From positions 1 to 42,880 of the forward strand of contig NZ_JYKS01000090.1 in NCBI RefSeq assembly GCF_000935045.1: a stretch of 42,880 nt of DNA, read 5' to 3'. A program made the position numbers and the translations under genes. This DNA is from Pseudomonas sp. 10-1B (GTDB lineage: Bacteria > Pseudomonadota > Gammaproteobacteria > Pseudomonadales > Pseudomonadaceae). Within the stretch, counting starts at the first letter, position 1. Every line of letters starts with the position of its first letter. The notes beneath the pieces were generated by a model. That model saw only the letters and a program-made list of their open reading frames with translations, had not been told where the DNA came from and searched no databases. Positions 6,982 through 15,836 of the stretch are shown in pieces.

Positions 6982-8604
6982 GTGAAGAACTGGACCTTGC
7001 GCCAACGGATCCTGGCAAGTTTCGCCGTGATCATCGCCATCATGTTGCTGATGATCGTGGCTGCCTACTCGCGGTTGGTGACCATAGAAGCTGCCGAGGA
7101 CGCGGTGGGGACCGACAGCATTCCCGGGGTCTACTACAGCTCGATGATCCGCAGCGCCTGGGTCGACAGTTATGTCACCAGCCAGCAACTGGTGGGCCTG
7201 TCCAACCGCCGCGAAATCACCTCGGCCGACATGGAACTGTTCAAGAGCTTCGATGACCGTTTGAAGCAGCACATGGCTAGCTACCAGGCCACTATCCAGG
7301 ACGATGACGACCAAGCCCGCTTCGACAGCTTCATCCAACTGAAAGAGAACTACGTCAAGATCGTCGGCCAGGTGCTGGACGCCTACCGCCAGCACAACTA
7401 CGACGAAGCCCAGCGGCTGATCACCGAGGTGCTGGCCCCTGCTTGGCTGGACGGCCGCAAGCGCCTGAACGAGGTGATCGATCACAACCGCGCTGCCGCC
7501 GACGCCGACACCGCCGAAATCGTCAGCGCCGTGAGCACCGCCAAGGGCAGCATGGTGGTGTCACTGCTGTTGGCAATCATTGCCGCCGGTATTTGCGGCC
7601 TGCTGCTGCTGCGCTCCATCACTGCGCCCATGCAGCATATCGTGCATGCCCTCGACAAACTGCGTTCGGGCGACTTGAGCATGCGCCTGAACCTGGCCCG
7701 CAAAGACGAGTTCGGCGCCATCGAAAGCGGCTTCAATGAAATGGCCGAAGCGCTGGCCAACCTGGTGTCCCAGGCCCAGCGCTCGTCGGTGCAAGTCACC
7801 ACCTCGGTGACCGAAATCGCCGCCACCTCCAAGCAACAGCAGGCCACCGCCACCGAAACGGCCGCTACCACTACGGAAATCGGCGCCACTTCGCGGGAAA
7901 TCGCCGCCACCTCGCGTGATCTGGTGCGCACCATGACCGAAGTCACCTCTGCCGCTGACCAGGCCTCCAGCCTGGCCGGTTCCGGCCAGCAGGGCCTGGC
8001 GCGCATGGAGGAAACCATGCACCAGGTAATGGGCGCCGCCGACCTGGTCAACGCCAAGCTGGGCATCCTCAACGAAAAGGCCAGCAATATCACCCAGATG
8101 GTGGTGACCATCGTCAAGGTCGCCGACCAGACCAACCTGCTGTCGCTCAACGCCGCCATCGAGGCGGAAAAGGCCGGCGAGTACGGCCGTGGTTTTGCCG
8201 TGGTGGCCACCGAAGTGCGCCGCCTGGCCGACCAGACCGCGGTGGCCACCTATGATATCGAGCAGATGGTGCGCGAGATCCAGTCGGCGGTGTCGGCAGG
8301 GGTCATGGGCATGGACAAGTTCTCCGAAGAAGTGCGCCGGGGCATGTTCGAGGTACAGCAAGTGGGCGAGCAGCTCAGCCAGATCATCCACCAGGTGCAG
8401 GCCCTGGCACCGCGCGTGCTGATGGTCAACGAAGGAATGCAGGCCCAGGCCACCGGTGCCGAACAGATCAACCAGGCGCTGGCCCAGCTCAGCGACGCCA
8501 GCACCCAGACCGTCGAGTCGCTGCGCCAGGCCAGTTTCGCCATCGATGAGCTGAGCCAGGTGGCCGCCGGCCTGCGTGGCGGCGTGTCGCGCTTCAAAGT
8601 CTGA
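6982..8604 (+). CDS. wspA: Surface-sensing methyl-accepting chemoreceptor WspA
   Basis: A 540-residue membrane receptor that starts the Wsp pathway, which responds to surface contact and envelope stress and drives cyclic-di-GMP synthesis. Domains in order are: first membrane helix (about residues 10-29), a periplasmic helical sensor of about 160 residues, second membrane helix (about 191-212), HAMP (about 213-265), then a long cytoplasmic coiled coil. The coiled-coil tip carries VADQTNLLSLNAAIEAEKAG at about 380-399, the CheA/CheW contact site. The start is GTG, preceded by GAGGG. The overlapping ATG two bases earlier reads directly into TGA, so GTG is the only sensible start, and MKNWTLRQRILASFAV matches WspA of P. 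aeruginosa as I recall it. It is the first gene of the operon; wspB follows after 5 bases. Confidence 0.96.
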   Translation: MKNWTLRQRILASFAVIIAIMLLMIVAAYSRLVTIEAAEDAVGTDSIPGVYYSSMIRSAWVDSYVTSQQLVGLSNRREITSADMELFKSFDDRLKQHMASYQATIQDDDDQARFDSFIQLKENYVKIVGQVLDAYRQHNYDEAQRLITEVLAPAWLDGRKRLNEVIDHNRAAADADTAEIVSAVSTAKGSMVVSLLLAIIAAGICGLLLLRSITAPMQHIVHALDKLRSGDLSMRLNLARKDEFGAIESGFNEMAEALANLVSQAQRSSVQVTTSVTEIAATSKQQQATATETAATTTEIGATSREIAATSRDLVRTMTEVTSAADQASSLAGSGQQGLARMEETMHQVMGAADLVNAKLGILNEKASNITQMVVTIVKVADQTNLLSLNAAIEAEKAGEYGRGFAVVATEVRRLADQTAVATYDIEQMVREIQSAVSAGVMGMDKFSEEVRRGMFEVQQVGEQLSQIIHQVQALAPRVLMVNEGMQAQATGAEQINQALAQLSDASTQTVESLRQASFAIDELSQVAAGLRGGVSRFKV

Positions 8605-8609
8605 CCAGG

Positions 8610-9116
8610 ATGGACGACTTGCAACCGCGCACTGCGCCGCCGGGTAACGCCAAGGGGGCGCTGTACCTGCAGTTTCGCATCAAGGACCAGCGCTTTGCCC
8701 TGAGCGTGCACGAGGTGATCGAGGTGCTGCCGCGCCAGCCGCTCAAGCCGATCGCCCAGGCGCCTGCCTGGGTCGCGGGCATTCTTGCCCACCGTGGCGC
8801 GCTGGTGCCGGTAGTCGACCTGGCCGCGCTGAGCTTTGGCCAGCCGGCGGCGCAGCGCACCAGTACCCGCCTGGTGCTGGTGCACTACCGCGGCGGCCTG
8901 CAGCTGGGCCTGATCCTGGAGCAGGCTAGCGAAACCCTGCGTTGCCATCCCGATGAATTCCAGCCTTACGGCGTGGACAGCGGCGCAGCGCCTTACCTGG
9001 GCCCGGTGCGCCAGGACCAGCAAGGTCTGCTGCAGCTCATCGAAGTCAACGACCTGCTGCCTGCCGCCGTGCACCAGTTGCTGTACAGCGATGCCCCGAC
9101 AGGGATGCCGACATGA
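8610..9116 (+). CDS. wspB: CheW-like coupling protein WspB
   Basis: A 168-residue single-domain CheW protein. The fold signature is visible as LYLQFRIKDQRFALSVHEV, the PLKPIAQAPAWVAGILAHRG turn and VPVVDLAAL. It links the receptor WspA to the kinase WspE. The gene starts 5 bases after wspA and its last four bases (ATGA) are shared with the start of wspC. Confidence 0.94.
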   Translation: MDDLQPRTAPPGNAKGALYLQFRIKDQRFALSVHEVIEVLPRQPLKPIAQAPAWVAGILAHRGALVPVVDLAALSFGQPAAQRTSTRLVLVHYRGGLQLGLILEQASETLRCHPDEFQPYGVDSGAAPYLGPVRQDQQGLLQLIEVNDLLPAAVHQLLYSDAPTGMPT

Positions 9117-10393
9117 ACCAACAGCGTTTCTTCCGCTTCTTGCATGAACGCATCGGCCTGGATGTCGAGTCGGTGGGCGCGCCCATGATCGAGCGTGCGC
9201 TGCGCCAGCGTTGCCTGGCTGTGAACGCCGGCGACCTGGACGATTACTGGCTGCGCCTGCAACAGTCGGCGGATGAGCAACAGGCACTGATCGAAGCGGT
9301 GATCGTTCCGGAAACCTGGTTCTTCCGTTACCCCGAATCCTTCACTGCCCTGGCCAGCCTGGCGCACAAACGCCTGGCCGAGCTTGCGGGCGCGCGCCCG
9401 TTGCGCTTGCTCAGCCTGCCCTGCTCGACCGGCGAGGAGCCCTATTCGCTGGCCATGGCCTTGCTCGATGCCGGCATCGCGCCGGGGGCGTTCCTGATCG
9501 ACGGCATGGACATCAGCCCCAGTTCGGTGGCCAGGGGCGGGCAGGCCGTCTACGGGCGCAATGCCTTCCGCGGCAACGACCTGGGCTTTCGCGAGCGCTA
9601 CTTCGACGCCCTCGACGAAGGCCACCGCCTGCATGAGCGGGTACGCCAGCAAGTCAGCCTGCAGGTGGGCAATGTGCTCGACCCGGGGCTGGCCAGCCGC
9701 GATGGCCTGTATGACTTCGTGTTCTGCCGCAACCTGCTGATCTATTTCGACGTGGCGACCCAGCGACGGGTCTTCGAAGTGCTCAAGCGCTTGCTTCATC
9801 CGCAAGGTGTGCTGTTCATCGGCCCGGCCGAAGGCAGCTTGCTGGCGCGGTTGGGGATGCGTCCGCTGGGGATTGCCCAATCGTTCGCCTACGTGCGCCA
9901 GGAGGGCAGCAGCGCTGCGGTGGCTGCGCTCCCCACCGCGTCAGCGCCAGCACGGCGCACGTTGCCGCCGCTGGCCACGCCGGGTTATCCGCCGCCGAGC
10001 GCACCGTTGCCGCACCCGCTGCGCGTACTGCCTGTGGTTGCCAAGCCTGCACCGGCCCGTGAGCACAAGCGCGAGGGCGAAAGCGAGTTGCTGGCCAGCA
10101 TCGCCCGGCTGGCCAATGCCGGTGCCAGCGAGCAGGCCCGTGGAGAATGCCAGCGTTACCTGGCCCAGTTCGCGCCGTCGGCGCAGGTGTACTACTGGCT
10201 GGGGCTGCTCAGCGATACCGACGGCGATGCCCGGCAGGCGCTGAGCCACTATCGCAAGGCCCTGTACCTGGAGCCGCAACACCCCGAGGCGCTGGTGCAC
10301 CTGGCGGCCTTGCTGGCGGCCCAGGGCGACCTGGCAGGTGCCCGGCGCCTGCAGGAGCGGGCCGCACGGGTTGGTCGGGAGTCTGAACGATGA
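9113..10393 (+). CDS. wspC: Chemoreceptor methyltransferase WspC (CheR-TPR)
   Basis: A 426-residue CheR-type protein glutamate methyltransferase that methylates WspA using S-adenosylmethionine. The N-terminal helical domain covers about 1-75. The catalytic Rossmann domain carries CSTGEEPYS (104-112) as the SAM site and FVFCRNLLIYF (202-212). A Pro/Ala-rich linker (about 270-320) leads to a C-terminal tetratricopeptide segment (YYWLGLLSDTDGDARQALSH followed by LYLEPQHPEALVHLAALLA). This CheR-TPR layout is normal for WspC. It overlaps wspB and wspD by ATGA at both ends. Confidence 0.95.
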   Translation: MNQQRFFRFLHERIGLDVESVGAPMIERALRQRCLAVNAGDLDDYWLRLQQSADEQQALIEAVIVPETWFFRYPESFTALASLAHKRLAELAGARPLRLLSLPCSTGEEPYSLAMALLDAGIAPGAFLIDGMDISPSSVARGGQAVYGRNAFRGNDLGFRERYFDALDEGHRLHERVRQQVSLQVGNVLDPGLASRDGLYDFVFCRNLLIYFDVATQRRVFEVLKRLLHPQGVLFIGPAEGSLLARLGMRPLGIAQSFAYVRQEGSSAAVAALPTASAPARRTLPPLATPGYPPPSAPLPHPLRVLPVVAKPAPAREHKREGESELLASIARLANAGASEQARGECQRYLAQFAPSAQVYYWLGLLSDTDGDARQALSHYRKALYLEPQHPEALVHLAALLAAQGDLAGARRLQERAARVGRESER

Positions 10394-11052
10394 ACGGTGA
10401 ATCCACCATGCAGCTGCTTGCCGAGGATGACGCGCACATCGACGACTGCTGGAACCGCATTGGCGTGCACGGCGATAAACAATGCCCATTGCTGGAACGG
10501 CATATTCACTGTCGCAATTGCGAGGTGTATGCCGCTGCGGCCACGCGCCTGCTCGACCGCTATGCCTTGCTGCAGGACCACCAGGCGGTAGTGGCGCCGG
10601 TCGAGGAACACACCGGCCGCTCCATGCTGCTGTTCCGCCTGGGCGAAGAGTGGCTGGCGCTGGCTACCGCCTGCCTGGCGGAAATCGCCCCCCTGCAGGC
10701 GGTGCATTCGTTGCCGCACCAGCGTTCACGGGTGTTGCAGGGGGTTGCCAACGTGCGTGGTGCACTGGTCCCGTGCCTGTCACTGGCGCATCTGCTGGGT
10801 GTGCCGGCCGCTGCCGCCGAGCCGCGCAGCGGCCGGGCGATGCCGCGCATGCTGATCCTGGCTGCCGAAGGTGGGCCGGTGGTGATGGCCGTCGAGGAAA
10901 TCGACGGCATTCATCGGCTCGACCCGCTGTCGCTCGGCAGCGGCCAGGACCCCACGCACTTCACCAGCGCGGTGCTGCAATGGCGTGGCCGCAGTGTCCG
11001 AGTGCTGGACGATCAACAATTACTGTCTGCGGTGCAGCGGAGCCTGTCATGA
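10390..11052 (+). CDS. wspD: CheW-like coupling protein WspD
   Basis: A 220-residue CheW-family adaptor, the second coupling protein of the Wsp complex. The CheW domain occupies about 70-215 (LLFRLGEEWLALATACLAEI, VLQGVANVRGALVPCLSLA). The first 50 residues are unlike WspB and hold four cysteines (Cys20, Cys32, Cys41, Cys44) with His38 and His40 near the CPLLERHIHCRNC segment, a pattern that could bind metal. The start at 10390 overlaps the wspC stop as ATGA; an alternative ATG seven codons in (10408) is possible. The 3' end overlaps wspE in the same way. Confidence 0.94.
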   Translation: MNGESTMQLLAEDDAHIDDCWNRIGVHGDKQCPLLERHIHCRNCEVYAAAATRLLDRYALLQDHQAVVAPVEEHTGRSMLLFRLGEEWLALATACLAEIAPLQAVHSLPHQRSRVLQGVANVRGALVPCLSLAHLLGVPAAAAEPRSGRAMPRMLILAAEGGPVVMAVEEIDGIHRLDPLSLGSGQDPTHFTSAVLQWRGRSVRVLDDQQLLSAVQRSLS

Positions 11053-13358
11053 CCCCAGAGCAAATGCGCGACGCATCGTTGCTCGAGCTGTTCAGCCTGG
11101 AGGCTGAGGCACAGACCCAGGTGCTCAGCGCCGGCCTGATGGCACTGGAGCGTAACCCCACACAGGCCGATCAGCTCGAGGCCTGCATGCGTGCCGCGCA
11201 CTCGCTGAAGGGCGCGGCACGCATCGTCGGGGTGGATGCTGGCGTGAGTGTCGCCCACGTCATGGAAGATTGCCTGGTGGCCGCCCAGGAAGGCCGTTTG
11301 CGCCTGACCGCCGAGCATATCGACGCCCTGTTGCAGGGCACCGACCTGCTGATGCGCATCGCCACGCCAGGCGATGCCGGGGCGCAGGCGACCCTGCCGG
11401 TGTTCCTTGCGCAAATGGCCAGCCTGCTCGACCCGGGAGCCGCGATCACGCCCGCCCTGCCAGCGGCTGTAGCCGTGCCGCCGGACCTGCCGCTGGCACC
11501 CTTGCCAGCCGAGCCGCCGCTGACGCCTGCGCAACTGCTGGAGCCAGAACCCGAGGCTGAGCCCGAACCCGCGCCGCGTCGCAAGGCGGGCAAGCGCGCA
11601 GGCGAAGGTGCCGAGCGGGTGCTGCGGGTCACTGCCGACCGCCTCAACTGCCTGCTCGACCTGTCCAGCAAGTCGCTGGTGGAAACCCAGCGGCTCAAGC
11701 CCTACCTGGCCACCCTGCAACGCCTCAAACGCATGCATGGCCAGGGCATGCAGGCACTCGATGGCCTGCGCATGCAGCTGGAGGACAGCGACCAGAGCAG
11801 CGAGGTGCTCGAAGCCCTGGCGCAAACCCAGCGTCTGCTGGCAGAAACCCAGCAGATCCTGCAGCAGCAGGCGGCCGACCTTGACGAGTTCGGCTGGCAG
11901 GCTAGCCAGCGTGCGCAGTTGCTGTACGACACCGCCCTGGCCTGCCGGATGCGGCCGTTCGCCGATGTGCTGACTGGCCAGAGCCGCATGGTCCGTGACC
12001 TTGGCCGCTCGCTGGGCAAACCGGTGCGGCTGGCGGTGGAAGGGGAGAAGACCCAGGTCGACCGCGATGTGCTGGAAAAGCTCGAAGCGCCGTTGACCCA
12101 CCTGTTGCGCAACGCGGTCGATCACGGTATCGAACTGCCAGAGCGGCGCCTGCTGGCGGGCAAGCCGGAGGAGGGCGTGATCCGCCTGCGTACTTCGCAC
12201 CAGGCCGGCATGCTCAGCCTGGAACTGATCGACGACGGCGCCGGTATCGACCTGGAGCGCCTGCGCGGCAGCATCGTCGAACGTGCCCTGGCGCCTGCCG
12301 ACACGGTGGCGCGGATGAGCGAGGCGGAGCTGCTGACGTTCCTGTTCCTGCCTGGCTTCAGCTTGCGCGACAAGGTTACCGAGGTGTCCGGGCGCGGTGT
12401 CGGCCTGGACGCGGTGCAGCACATGATCCGCGAGCTGCGCGGTTCGATCGAGCTGACCCAGGTGGCTGGGCAGGGCTGCCGTTTCCACCTGCAGGTGCCG
12501 CTGACCCTGTCGGTGGTGCGCAGCCTGGTGGCCGAGGTGGGCGGTGAAGCCTATGCCTTCCCGCTCGCTCATATCGAACGCACGCTGGAGGTGACCGCCG
12601 AGCAGATCGTGCAGATCGAAGGGCGCCAGCACTTCTGGCACGAAGGCCGGCATATCGGCCTGGTGGCGGCCAGCCAGTTGCTCAACCGCCCGGCCGGGCA
12701 AACGGACGAAGCCAGCCTGCGGGTGGTGGTGATCCGTGAGCGCGAGCAGCTGTACGGCGTGGCCGTGGAGCGCCTGGTGGGCGAACGGGTGCTGGTGGTG
12801 ATGCCTCTCGACCCACGGCTGGGCAAGGTGCAGGACATTTCTTCCGGCGCCTTGCTCGATGATGGCTCGGTGGTGCTGATCGTCGATGTCGAGGACTTGC
12901 TGCGCTCGGTGGAGAAACTGCTCAGCACCGGCAGCCTGGAACGCATCGAGCGTGGTAGCGGCGGCGCCCGTGGTGTGGTGCGCAAGCGCATCCTGGTGGT
13001 CGATGACTCGCTGACCGTGCGCGAACTGCAGCGCAAGCTGCTGGGCAACCGTGGCTACGAGGTGGCCGTGGCGGTGGATGGCATGGACGGCTGGAACGCC
13101 TTGCGCGGCGAAGACTTCGACCTGCTGATCACCGACATCGACATGCCGCGCATGGACGGCATCGAGCTGGTCACCCTGGTGCGCCGCGACCAGCGCCTGC
13201 AAGCGCTGCCGGTGATGGTGGTGTCCTACAAGGACCGCGAGGAGGACCGGCGACGTGGCCTGGATGCTGGCGCCGACTACTATTTGGCAAAGGCCAGTTT
13301 CCATGACGATGCGTTGCTGGATGCTGTGGTGGAACTGATCGGAGGTGCTCAGGGATGA
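11049..13358 (+). CDS. wspE: Hybrid histidine kinase WspE (CheA with receiver domain)
   Basis: A 769-residue CheA-like kinase that phosphorylates WspR and WspF. Domains in order are: an HPt domain with the phospho-acceptor His51 in AAHSLKGAARIVG; a Pro/Glu-rich linker (about 135-185); a dimerisation helix pair; an HATPase domain with NAVDHGIELP, DDGAGID and GRGVGLD; a CheW-like regulatory domain; and a C-terminal receiver domain (VVDDSLTVREL) with Asp696 as the phosphorylation site in LLITDIDMPRMDG. The ATG at 11049 overlaps the wspD stop. An open frame extends upstream to 10482, but that part is only wspD read in another frame. Confidence 0.95.
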   Translation: MTPEQMRDASLLELFSLEAEAQTQVLSAGLMALERNPTQADQLEACMRAAHSLKGAARIVGVDAGVSVAHVMEDCLVAAQEGRLRLTAEHIDALLQGTDLLMRIATPGDAGAQATLPVFLAQMASLLDPGAAITPALPAAVAVPPDLPLAPLPAEPPLTPAQLLEPEPEAEPEPAPRRKAGKRAGEGAERVLRVTADRLNCLLDLSSKSLVETQRLKPYLATLQRLKRMHGQGMQALDGLRMQLEDSDQSSEVLEALAQTQRLLAETQQILQQQAADLDEFGWQASQRAQLLYDTALACRMRPFADVLTGQSRMVRDLGRSLGKPVRLAVEGEKTQVDRDVLEKLEAPLTHLLRNAVDHGIELPERRLLAGKPEEGVIRLRTSHQAGMLSLELIDDGAGIDLERLRGSIVERALAPADTVARMSEAELLTFLFLPGFSLRDKVTEVSGRGVGLDAVQHMIRELRGSIELTQVAGQGCRFHLQVPLTLSVVRSLVAEVGGEAYAFPLAHIERTLEVTAEQIVQIEGRQHFWHEGRHIGLVAASQLLNRPAGQTDEASLRVVVIREREQLYGVAVERLVGERVLVVMPLDPRLGKVQDISSGALLDDGSVVLIVDVEDLLRSVEKLLSTGSLERIERGSGGARGVVRKRILVVDDSLTVRELQRKLLGNRGYEVAVAVDGMDGWNALRGEDFDLLITDIDMPRMDGIELVTLVRRDQRLQALPVMVVSYKDREEDRRRGLDAGADYYLAKASFHDDALLDAVVELIGGAQG

Positions 13359-14368
13359 AGATCGCCATCGTCAATGACATGCCCATGGCTGTCGAGGCGT
13401 TGCGCCGGGCGGTTGCCTTCGAGCCCGCGCACCAGGTGATATGGGTGGCCAGCAATGGCGCCGAAGCGCTGCAGCGTTGTACCGAGCAGTTGCCAGACTT
13501 GATCCTCATGGACCTGATCATGCCGGTGATGGACGGCGTGGAGGCTACCCGGCGGATCATGGCCGAAACCCCGTGTGCCATCGTCATCGTCACGGTCGAT
13601 CGCAAGCAGAATGTGCATCGGGTGTTCGAGGCCATGGGGCACGGCGCCCTGGATGTGGTAGACACGCCGGCCCTGGGGGCTGGGGATGCCCGGGAAGCCG
13701 CGGCGCCGTTGTTGCGCAAGATCCTCAACATCAGTTGGCTCATTGGCCAGCAGCGCCCGCCTGCCGCTCGCCCGGTAGCTGCGCCGGTTCGTGAACTTTC
13801 CCAGCGCCGCGGCCTGGTGGCCATCGGCTCGTCGGCAGGTGGGCCGGCGGCCCTCGAAGTGTTGCTCAAAGGCTTGCCTGCGGCGTTTCCGGCGGCCATC
13901 GTGCTGGTCCAGCATGTCGACCAGGTGTTTGCCGCGGGCATGGCCGAATGGCTCAGCAGCGCGGCTGGCCTGCCCGTGCGCCTGGCCTGTGAAGGCGAGC
14001 CGCCACAGCCCGGGCAGGTGCTGCTGGCCGGCACCAACCACCACATCCGCCTGCTCCAGAACGGCCAACTGGCCTACACTGCCGAACCTGTGAATGCAAT
14101 CTACCGGCCTTCGATCGATGTGTTCTTCGAGAGTGTGGCGCGTCATTGGTCCGGCGATGCCGTGGGCGTGTTGCTCACCGGCATGGGGCGCGACGGTGCC
14201 CAGGGCCTGAAGCTGATGCGTCAGCAGGGCTTTCTGACCATTGCCCAGGACCAGGCCAGCTGTGCGGTGTACGGCATGCCCAAGGCCGCTGTGGCGATCG
14301 ATGCCGCAGTGGAAATACGCCCGCTGGAACGCATAGCCGGGCGCTTGACAGAAATTTTCGCAAAATGA
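13355..14368 (+). CDS. wspF: Chemoreceptor methylesterase WspF (CheB)
   Basis: A 337-residue response-regulator methylesterase that demethylates WspA and resets the pathway. Loss of WspF locks the pathway on and gives wrinkly colonies in other pseudomonads (known of the family). The receiver domain (1-120) has the phospho-acceptor Asp53 in LILMDLIMPVMDG and reads VNDMP where most receivers have a D-D pair. The esterase domain holds the Ser-His-Asp set: Ser in AIGSSAGGPAAL, His in VQHVDQVFA and Asp in GMGRDGAQG. The sequence is intact, so no constitutive wrinkly mutation is evident. It starts within the wspE stop (ATGA). Confidence 0.95.
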   Translation: MKIAIVNDMPMAVEALRRAVAFEPAHQVIWVASNGAEALQRCTEQLPDLILMDLIMPVMDGVEATRRIMAETPCAIVIVTVDRKQNVHRVFEAMGHGALDVVDTPALGAGDAREAAAPLLRKILNISWLIGQQRPPAARPVAAPVRELSQRRGLVAIGSSAGGPAALEVLLKGLPAAFPAAIVLVQHVDQVFAAGMAEWLSSAAGLPVRLACEGEPPQPGQVLLAGTNHHIRLLQNGQLAYTAEPVNAIYRPSIDVFFESVARHWSGDAVGVLLTGMGRDGAQGLKLMRQQGFLTIAQDQASCAVYGMPKAAVAIDAAVEIRPLERIAGRLTEIFAK

Positions 14369-14419
14369 CGAAGTGTATTGAATCACGCCGCCAGGCCGGC
14401 AGTGATCGGGTGAACAGGT

Positions 14420-15424
14420 ATGAATGATTTACCGATCGAAGGTTTCGTGACCACCAACGAGAACTCGGCGATGGTGCTGTTGGTCGACGATCAGGCAATG
14501 ATCGGCGAGGCGGTGCGGCGTGGCTTGGCCAATGAAGAGAACATCGACTTCCACTTCTGTGCCGACCCGCACCAGGCGGTGGCCCAGGCCATGCGCATCA
14601 AGCCCACGGTGATCCTCCAGGACCTGATCATGCCTGGCCTGGACGGCCTGACGCTGGTGCGTGAATACCGCAACAACCCGGCGACCAAGGATATCCCGAT
14701 CATCGTCCTGTCGACCAAGGAAGACCCGCTGGTCAAGAGCGCTGCGTTTGCCGCCGGGGCCAACGATTACCTGGTCAAGCTGCCAGACTCCATCGAGCTG
14801 GTGGCGCGCATTCGCTACCACTCGCGTTCCTACCTGACCTTGCTGCAGCGCGACGAGGCCTACCGTGCCCTGCGCGTCAGCCAGCAGCAGTTGCTCGACT
14901 CCAACCTGATGCTGCAGCGGCTGATGAACTCCGATGGCCTGACCGGGCTGTCCAACCGCCGCCACTTCGACGAGTACCTGGAGCTGGAATGGCGCCGGGC
15001 CATGCGTGAACAGCAGCAGTTGTCGTTGCTGATGATCGACGTGGACTATTTCAAGGCCTACAACGACAGCTTCGGCCACCTGGCCGGCGACGAGGCCTTG
15101 CGCCAGGTGGCCGAGGCGATCCGCGGCTCGTGCTCGCGGCCGACCGACCTGCCGGCGCGCTATGGTGGCGAGGAGTTCGCCCTGGTGTTGCCCAACACCT
15201 CGCCCGGCGGGGCCCGGTTGGTGGCCGAGAAGTTGCGCCAGACCGTGCTCGGCCTGGGTATCCCGCATACCGCGCCGGTGGCCGACTCGTACCTGACCGT
15301 GAGCATCGGCCTGGCCACCCAGACCCCGGCCATCGGCAGCCATTCCCGGCAACTGATCTCGGCGGCGGACAAGGGCCTGTACCAGGCCAAGAACGGCGGG
15401 CGCAACCAGGTCGGGATCGCCTGA
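14420..15424 (+). CDS. wspR: Diguanylate cyclase response regulator WspR
   Basis: A 334-residue output protein that makes cyclic-di-GMP from two GTP when phosphorylated. The receiver domain has Asp68 as acceptor (VILQDLIMPGLDG). A helical stalk (about 140-170) joins it to a GGDEF domain whose active site is GGEEF at 249-253. The inhibitory I-site RxxD is present as RPTD at 240-243, exactly five residues before GGEEF, so product inhibition should work. It lies 51 bases after wspF, the only real gap in the operon. The stop codon forms the left edge of a large inverted-repeat array. Confidence 0.96.
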   Translation: MNDLPIEGFVTTNENSAMVLLVDDQAMIGEAVRRGLANEENIDFHFCADPHQAVAQAMRIKPTVILQDLIMPGLDGLTLVREYRNNPATKDIPIIVLSTKEDPLVKSAAFAAGANDYLVKLPDSIELVARIRYHSRSYLTLLQRDEAYRALRVSQQQLLDSNLMLQRLMNSDGLTGLSNRRHFDEYLELEWRRAMREQQQLSLLMIDVDYFKAYNDSFGHLAGDEALRQVAEAIRGSCSRPTDLPARYGGEEFALVLPNTSPGGARLVAEKLRQTVLGLGIPHTAPVADSYLTVSIGLATQTPAIGSHSRQLISAADKGLYQAKNGGRNQVGIA

Positions 15425-15720
15425 CAGGGCCCTATCGCCGGCAAGCCAGCTCCCACAGGTACAGCACCAGCCTTGAGGCCGGCGCTGTATCCTGTGGGAG
15501 CAACTGTCTTGTATTGCCTGGACTGGCCTCATCGCCGGCAAGCCAGCTCCCACAGGTACAGCACCAGCCTTGAGGTCGGCGCTGTACCTGTGGGAGCAAC
15601 TGTCTTGTATTGCCTGGACTGGCCTCATCGCCGGCAAGCCAGCTCCCACAGGTACAGCACCAGCCTTGAGGCCGGCGCTGTACCTGTGGGAGCTGGCTTG
15701 CCGGCGATAGGGCCCTGTCA
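15422..15720. repeat. Tandem REP array (three units) between wspR and prfB
   Basis: Three head-to-tail copies of a 96-97-base unit begin at 15434, 15531 and 15627. Each holds GCCGGCAAGCCAGCTCCCAC, a short spacer (AGCACCAGCCTTGAGG) and the inverse arm CTGTGGGAGC. The first two copies then continue CAACTGTCTTG. The third has the full inverse arm GAGCTGGCTTGCCGGCGATA, so the whole block is also a large inverted repeat, bounded by TGACAGGGCCCTATCGCC on the left and its exact inverse on the right. The left TGA is the wspR stop codon. It probably terminates or protects the wsp transcript. Confidence 0.9.
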
Positions 15721-15791
15721 GGCGCCCAGGATCGTTCTTTCGATGCCACTTCTACCGCCCGGCGGGTCTGCCGCCCTGCGGCGGACTCGGT

Positions 15792-15797
15792 TATACT
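15792..15797 (+). promoter_or_regulatory. Possible -10 box of prfB-lysS
   Basis: TATACT lies 40 bases before the prfB ATG, in the first non-repetitive DNA after the REP array. No good -35 hexamer is seen at the usual distance. Confidence 0.35.
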
Positions 15798-15836
15798 CGC
15801 AGGCTTTTCACCGAATTCGCACGAGAGCCCGCGCCC

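Noticed and set aside
10482..11048. N-terminal extension of wspE
   Set aside because: The frame is open but is wspD read out of frame, with no family similarity. ATG 11049 overlaps the wspD stop, as elsewhere in the operon.
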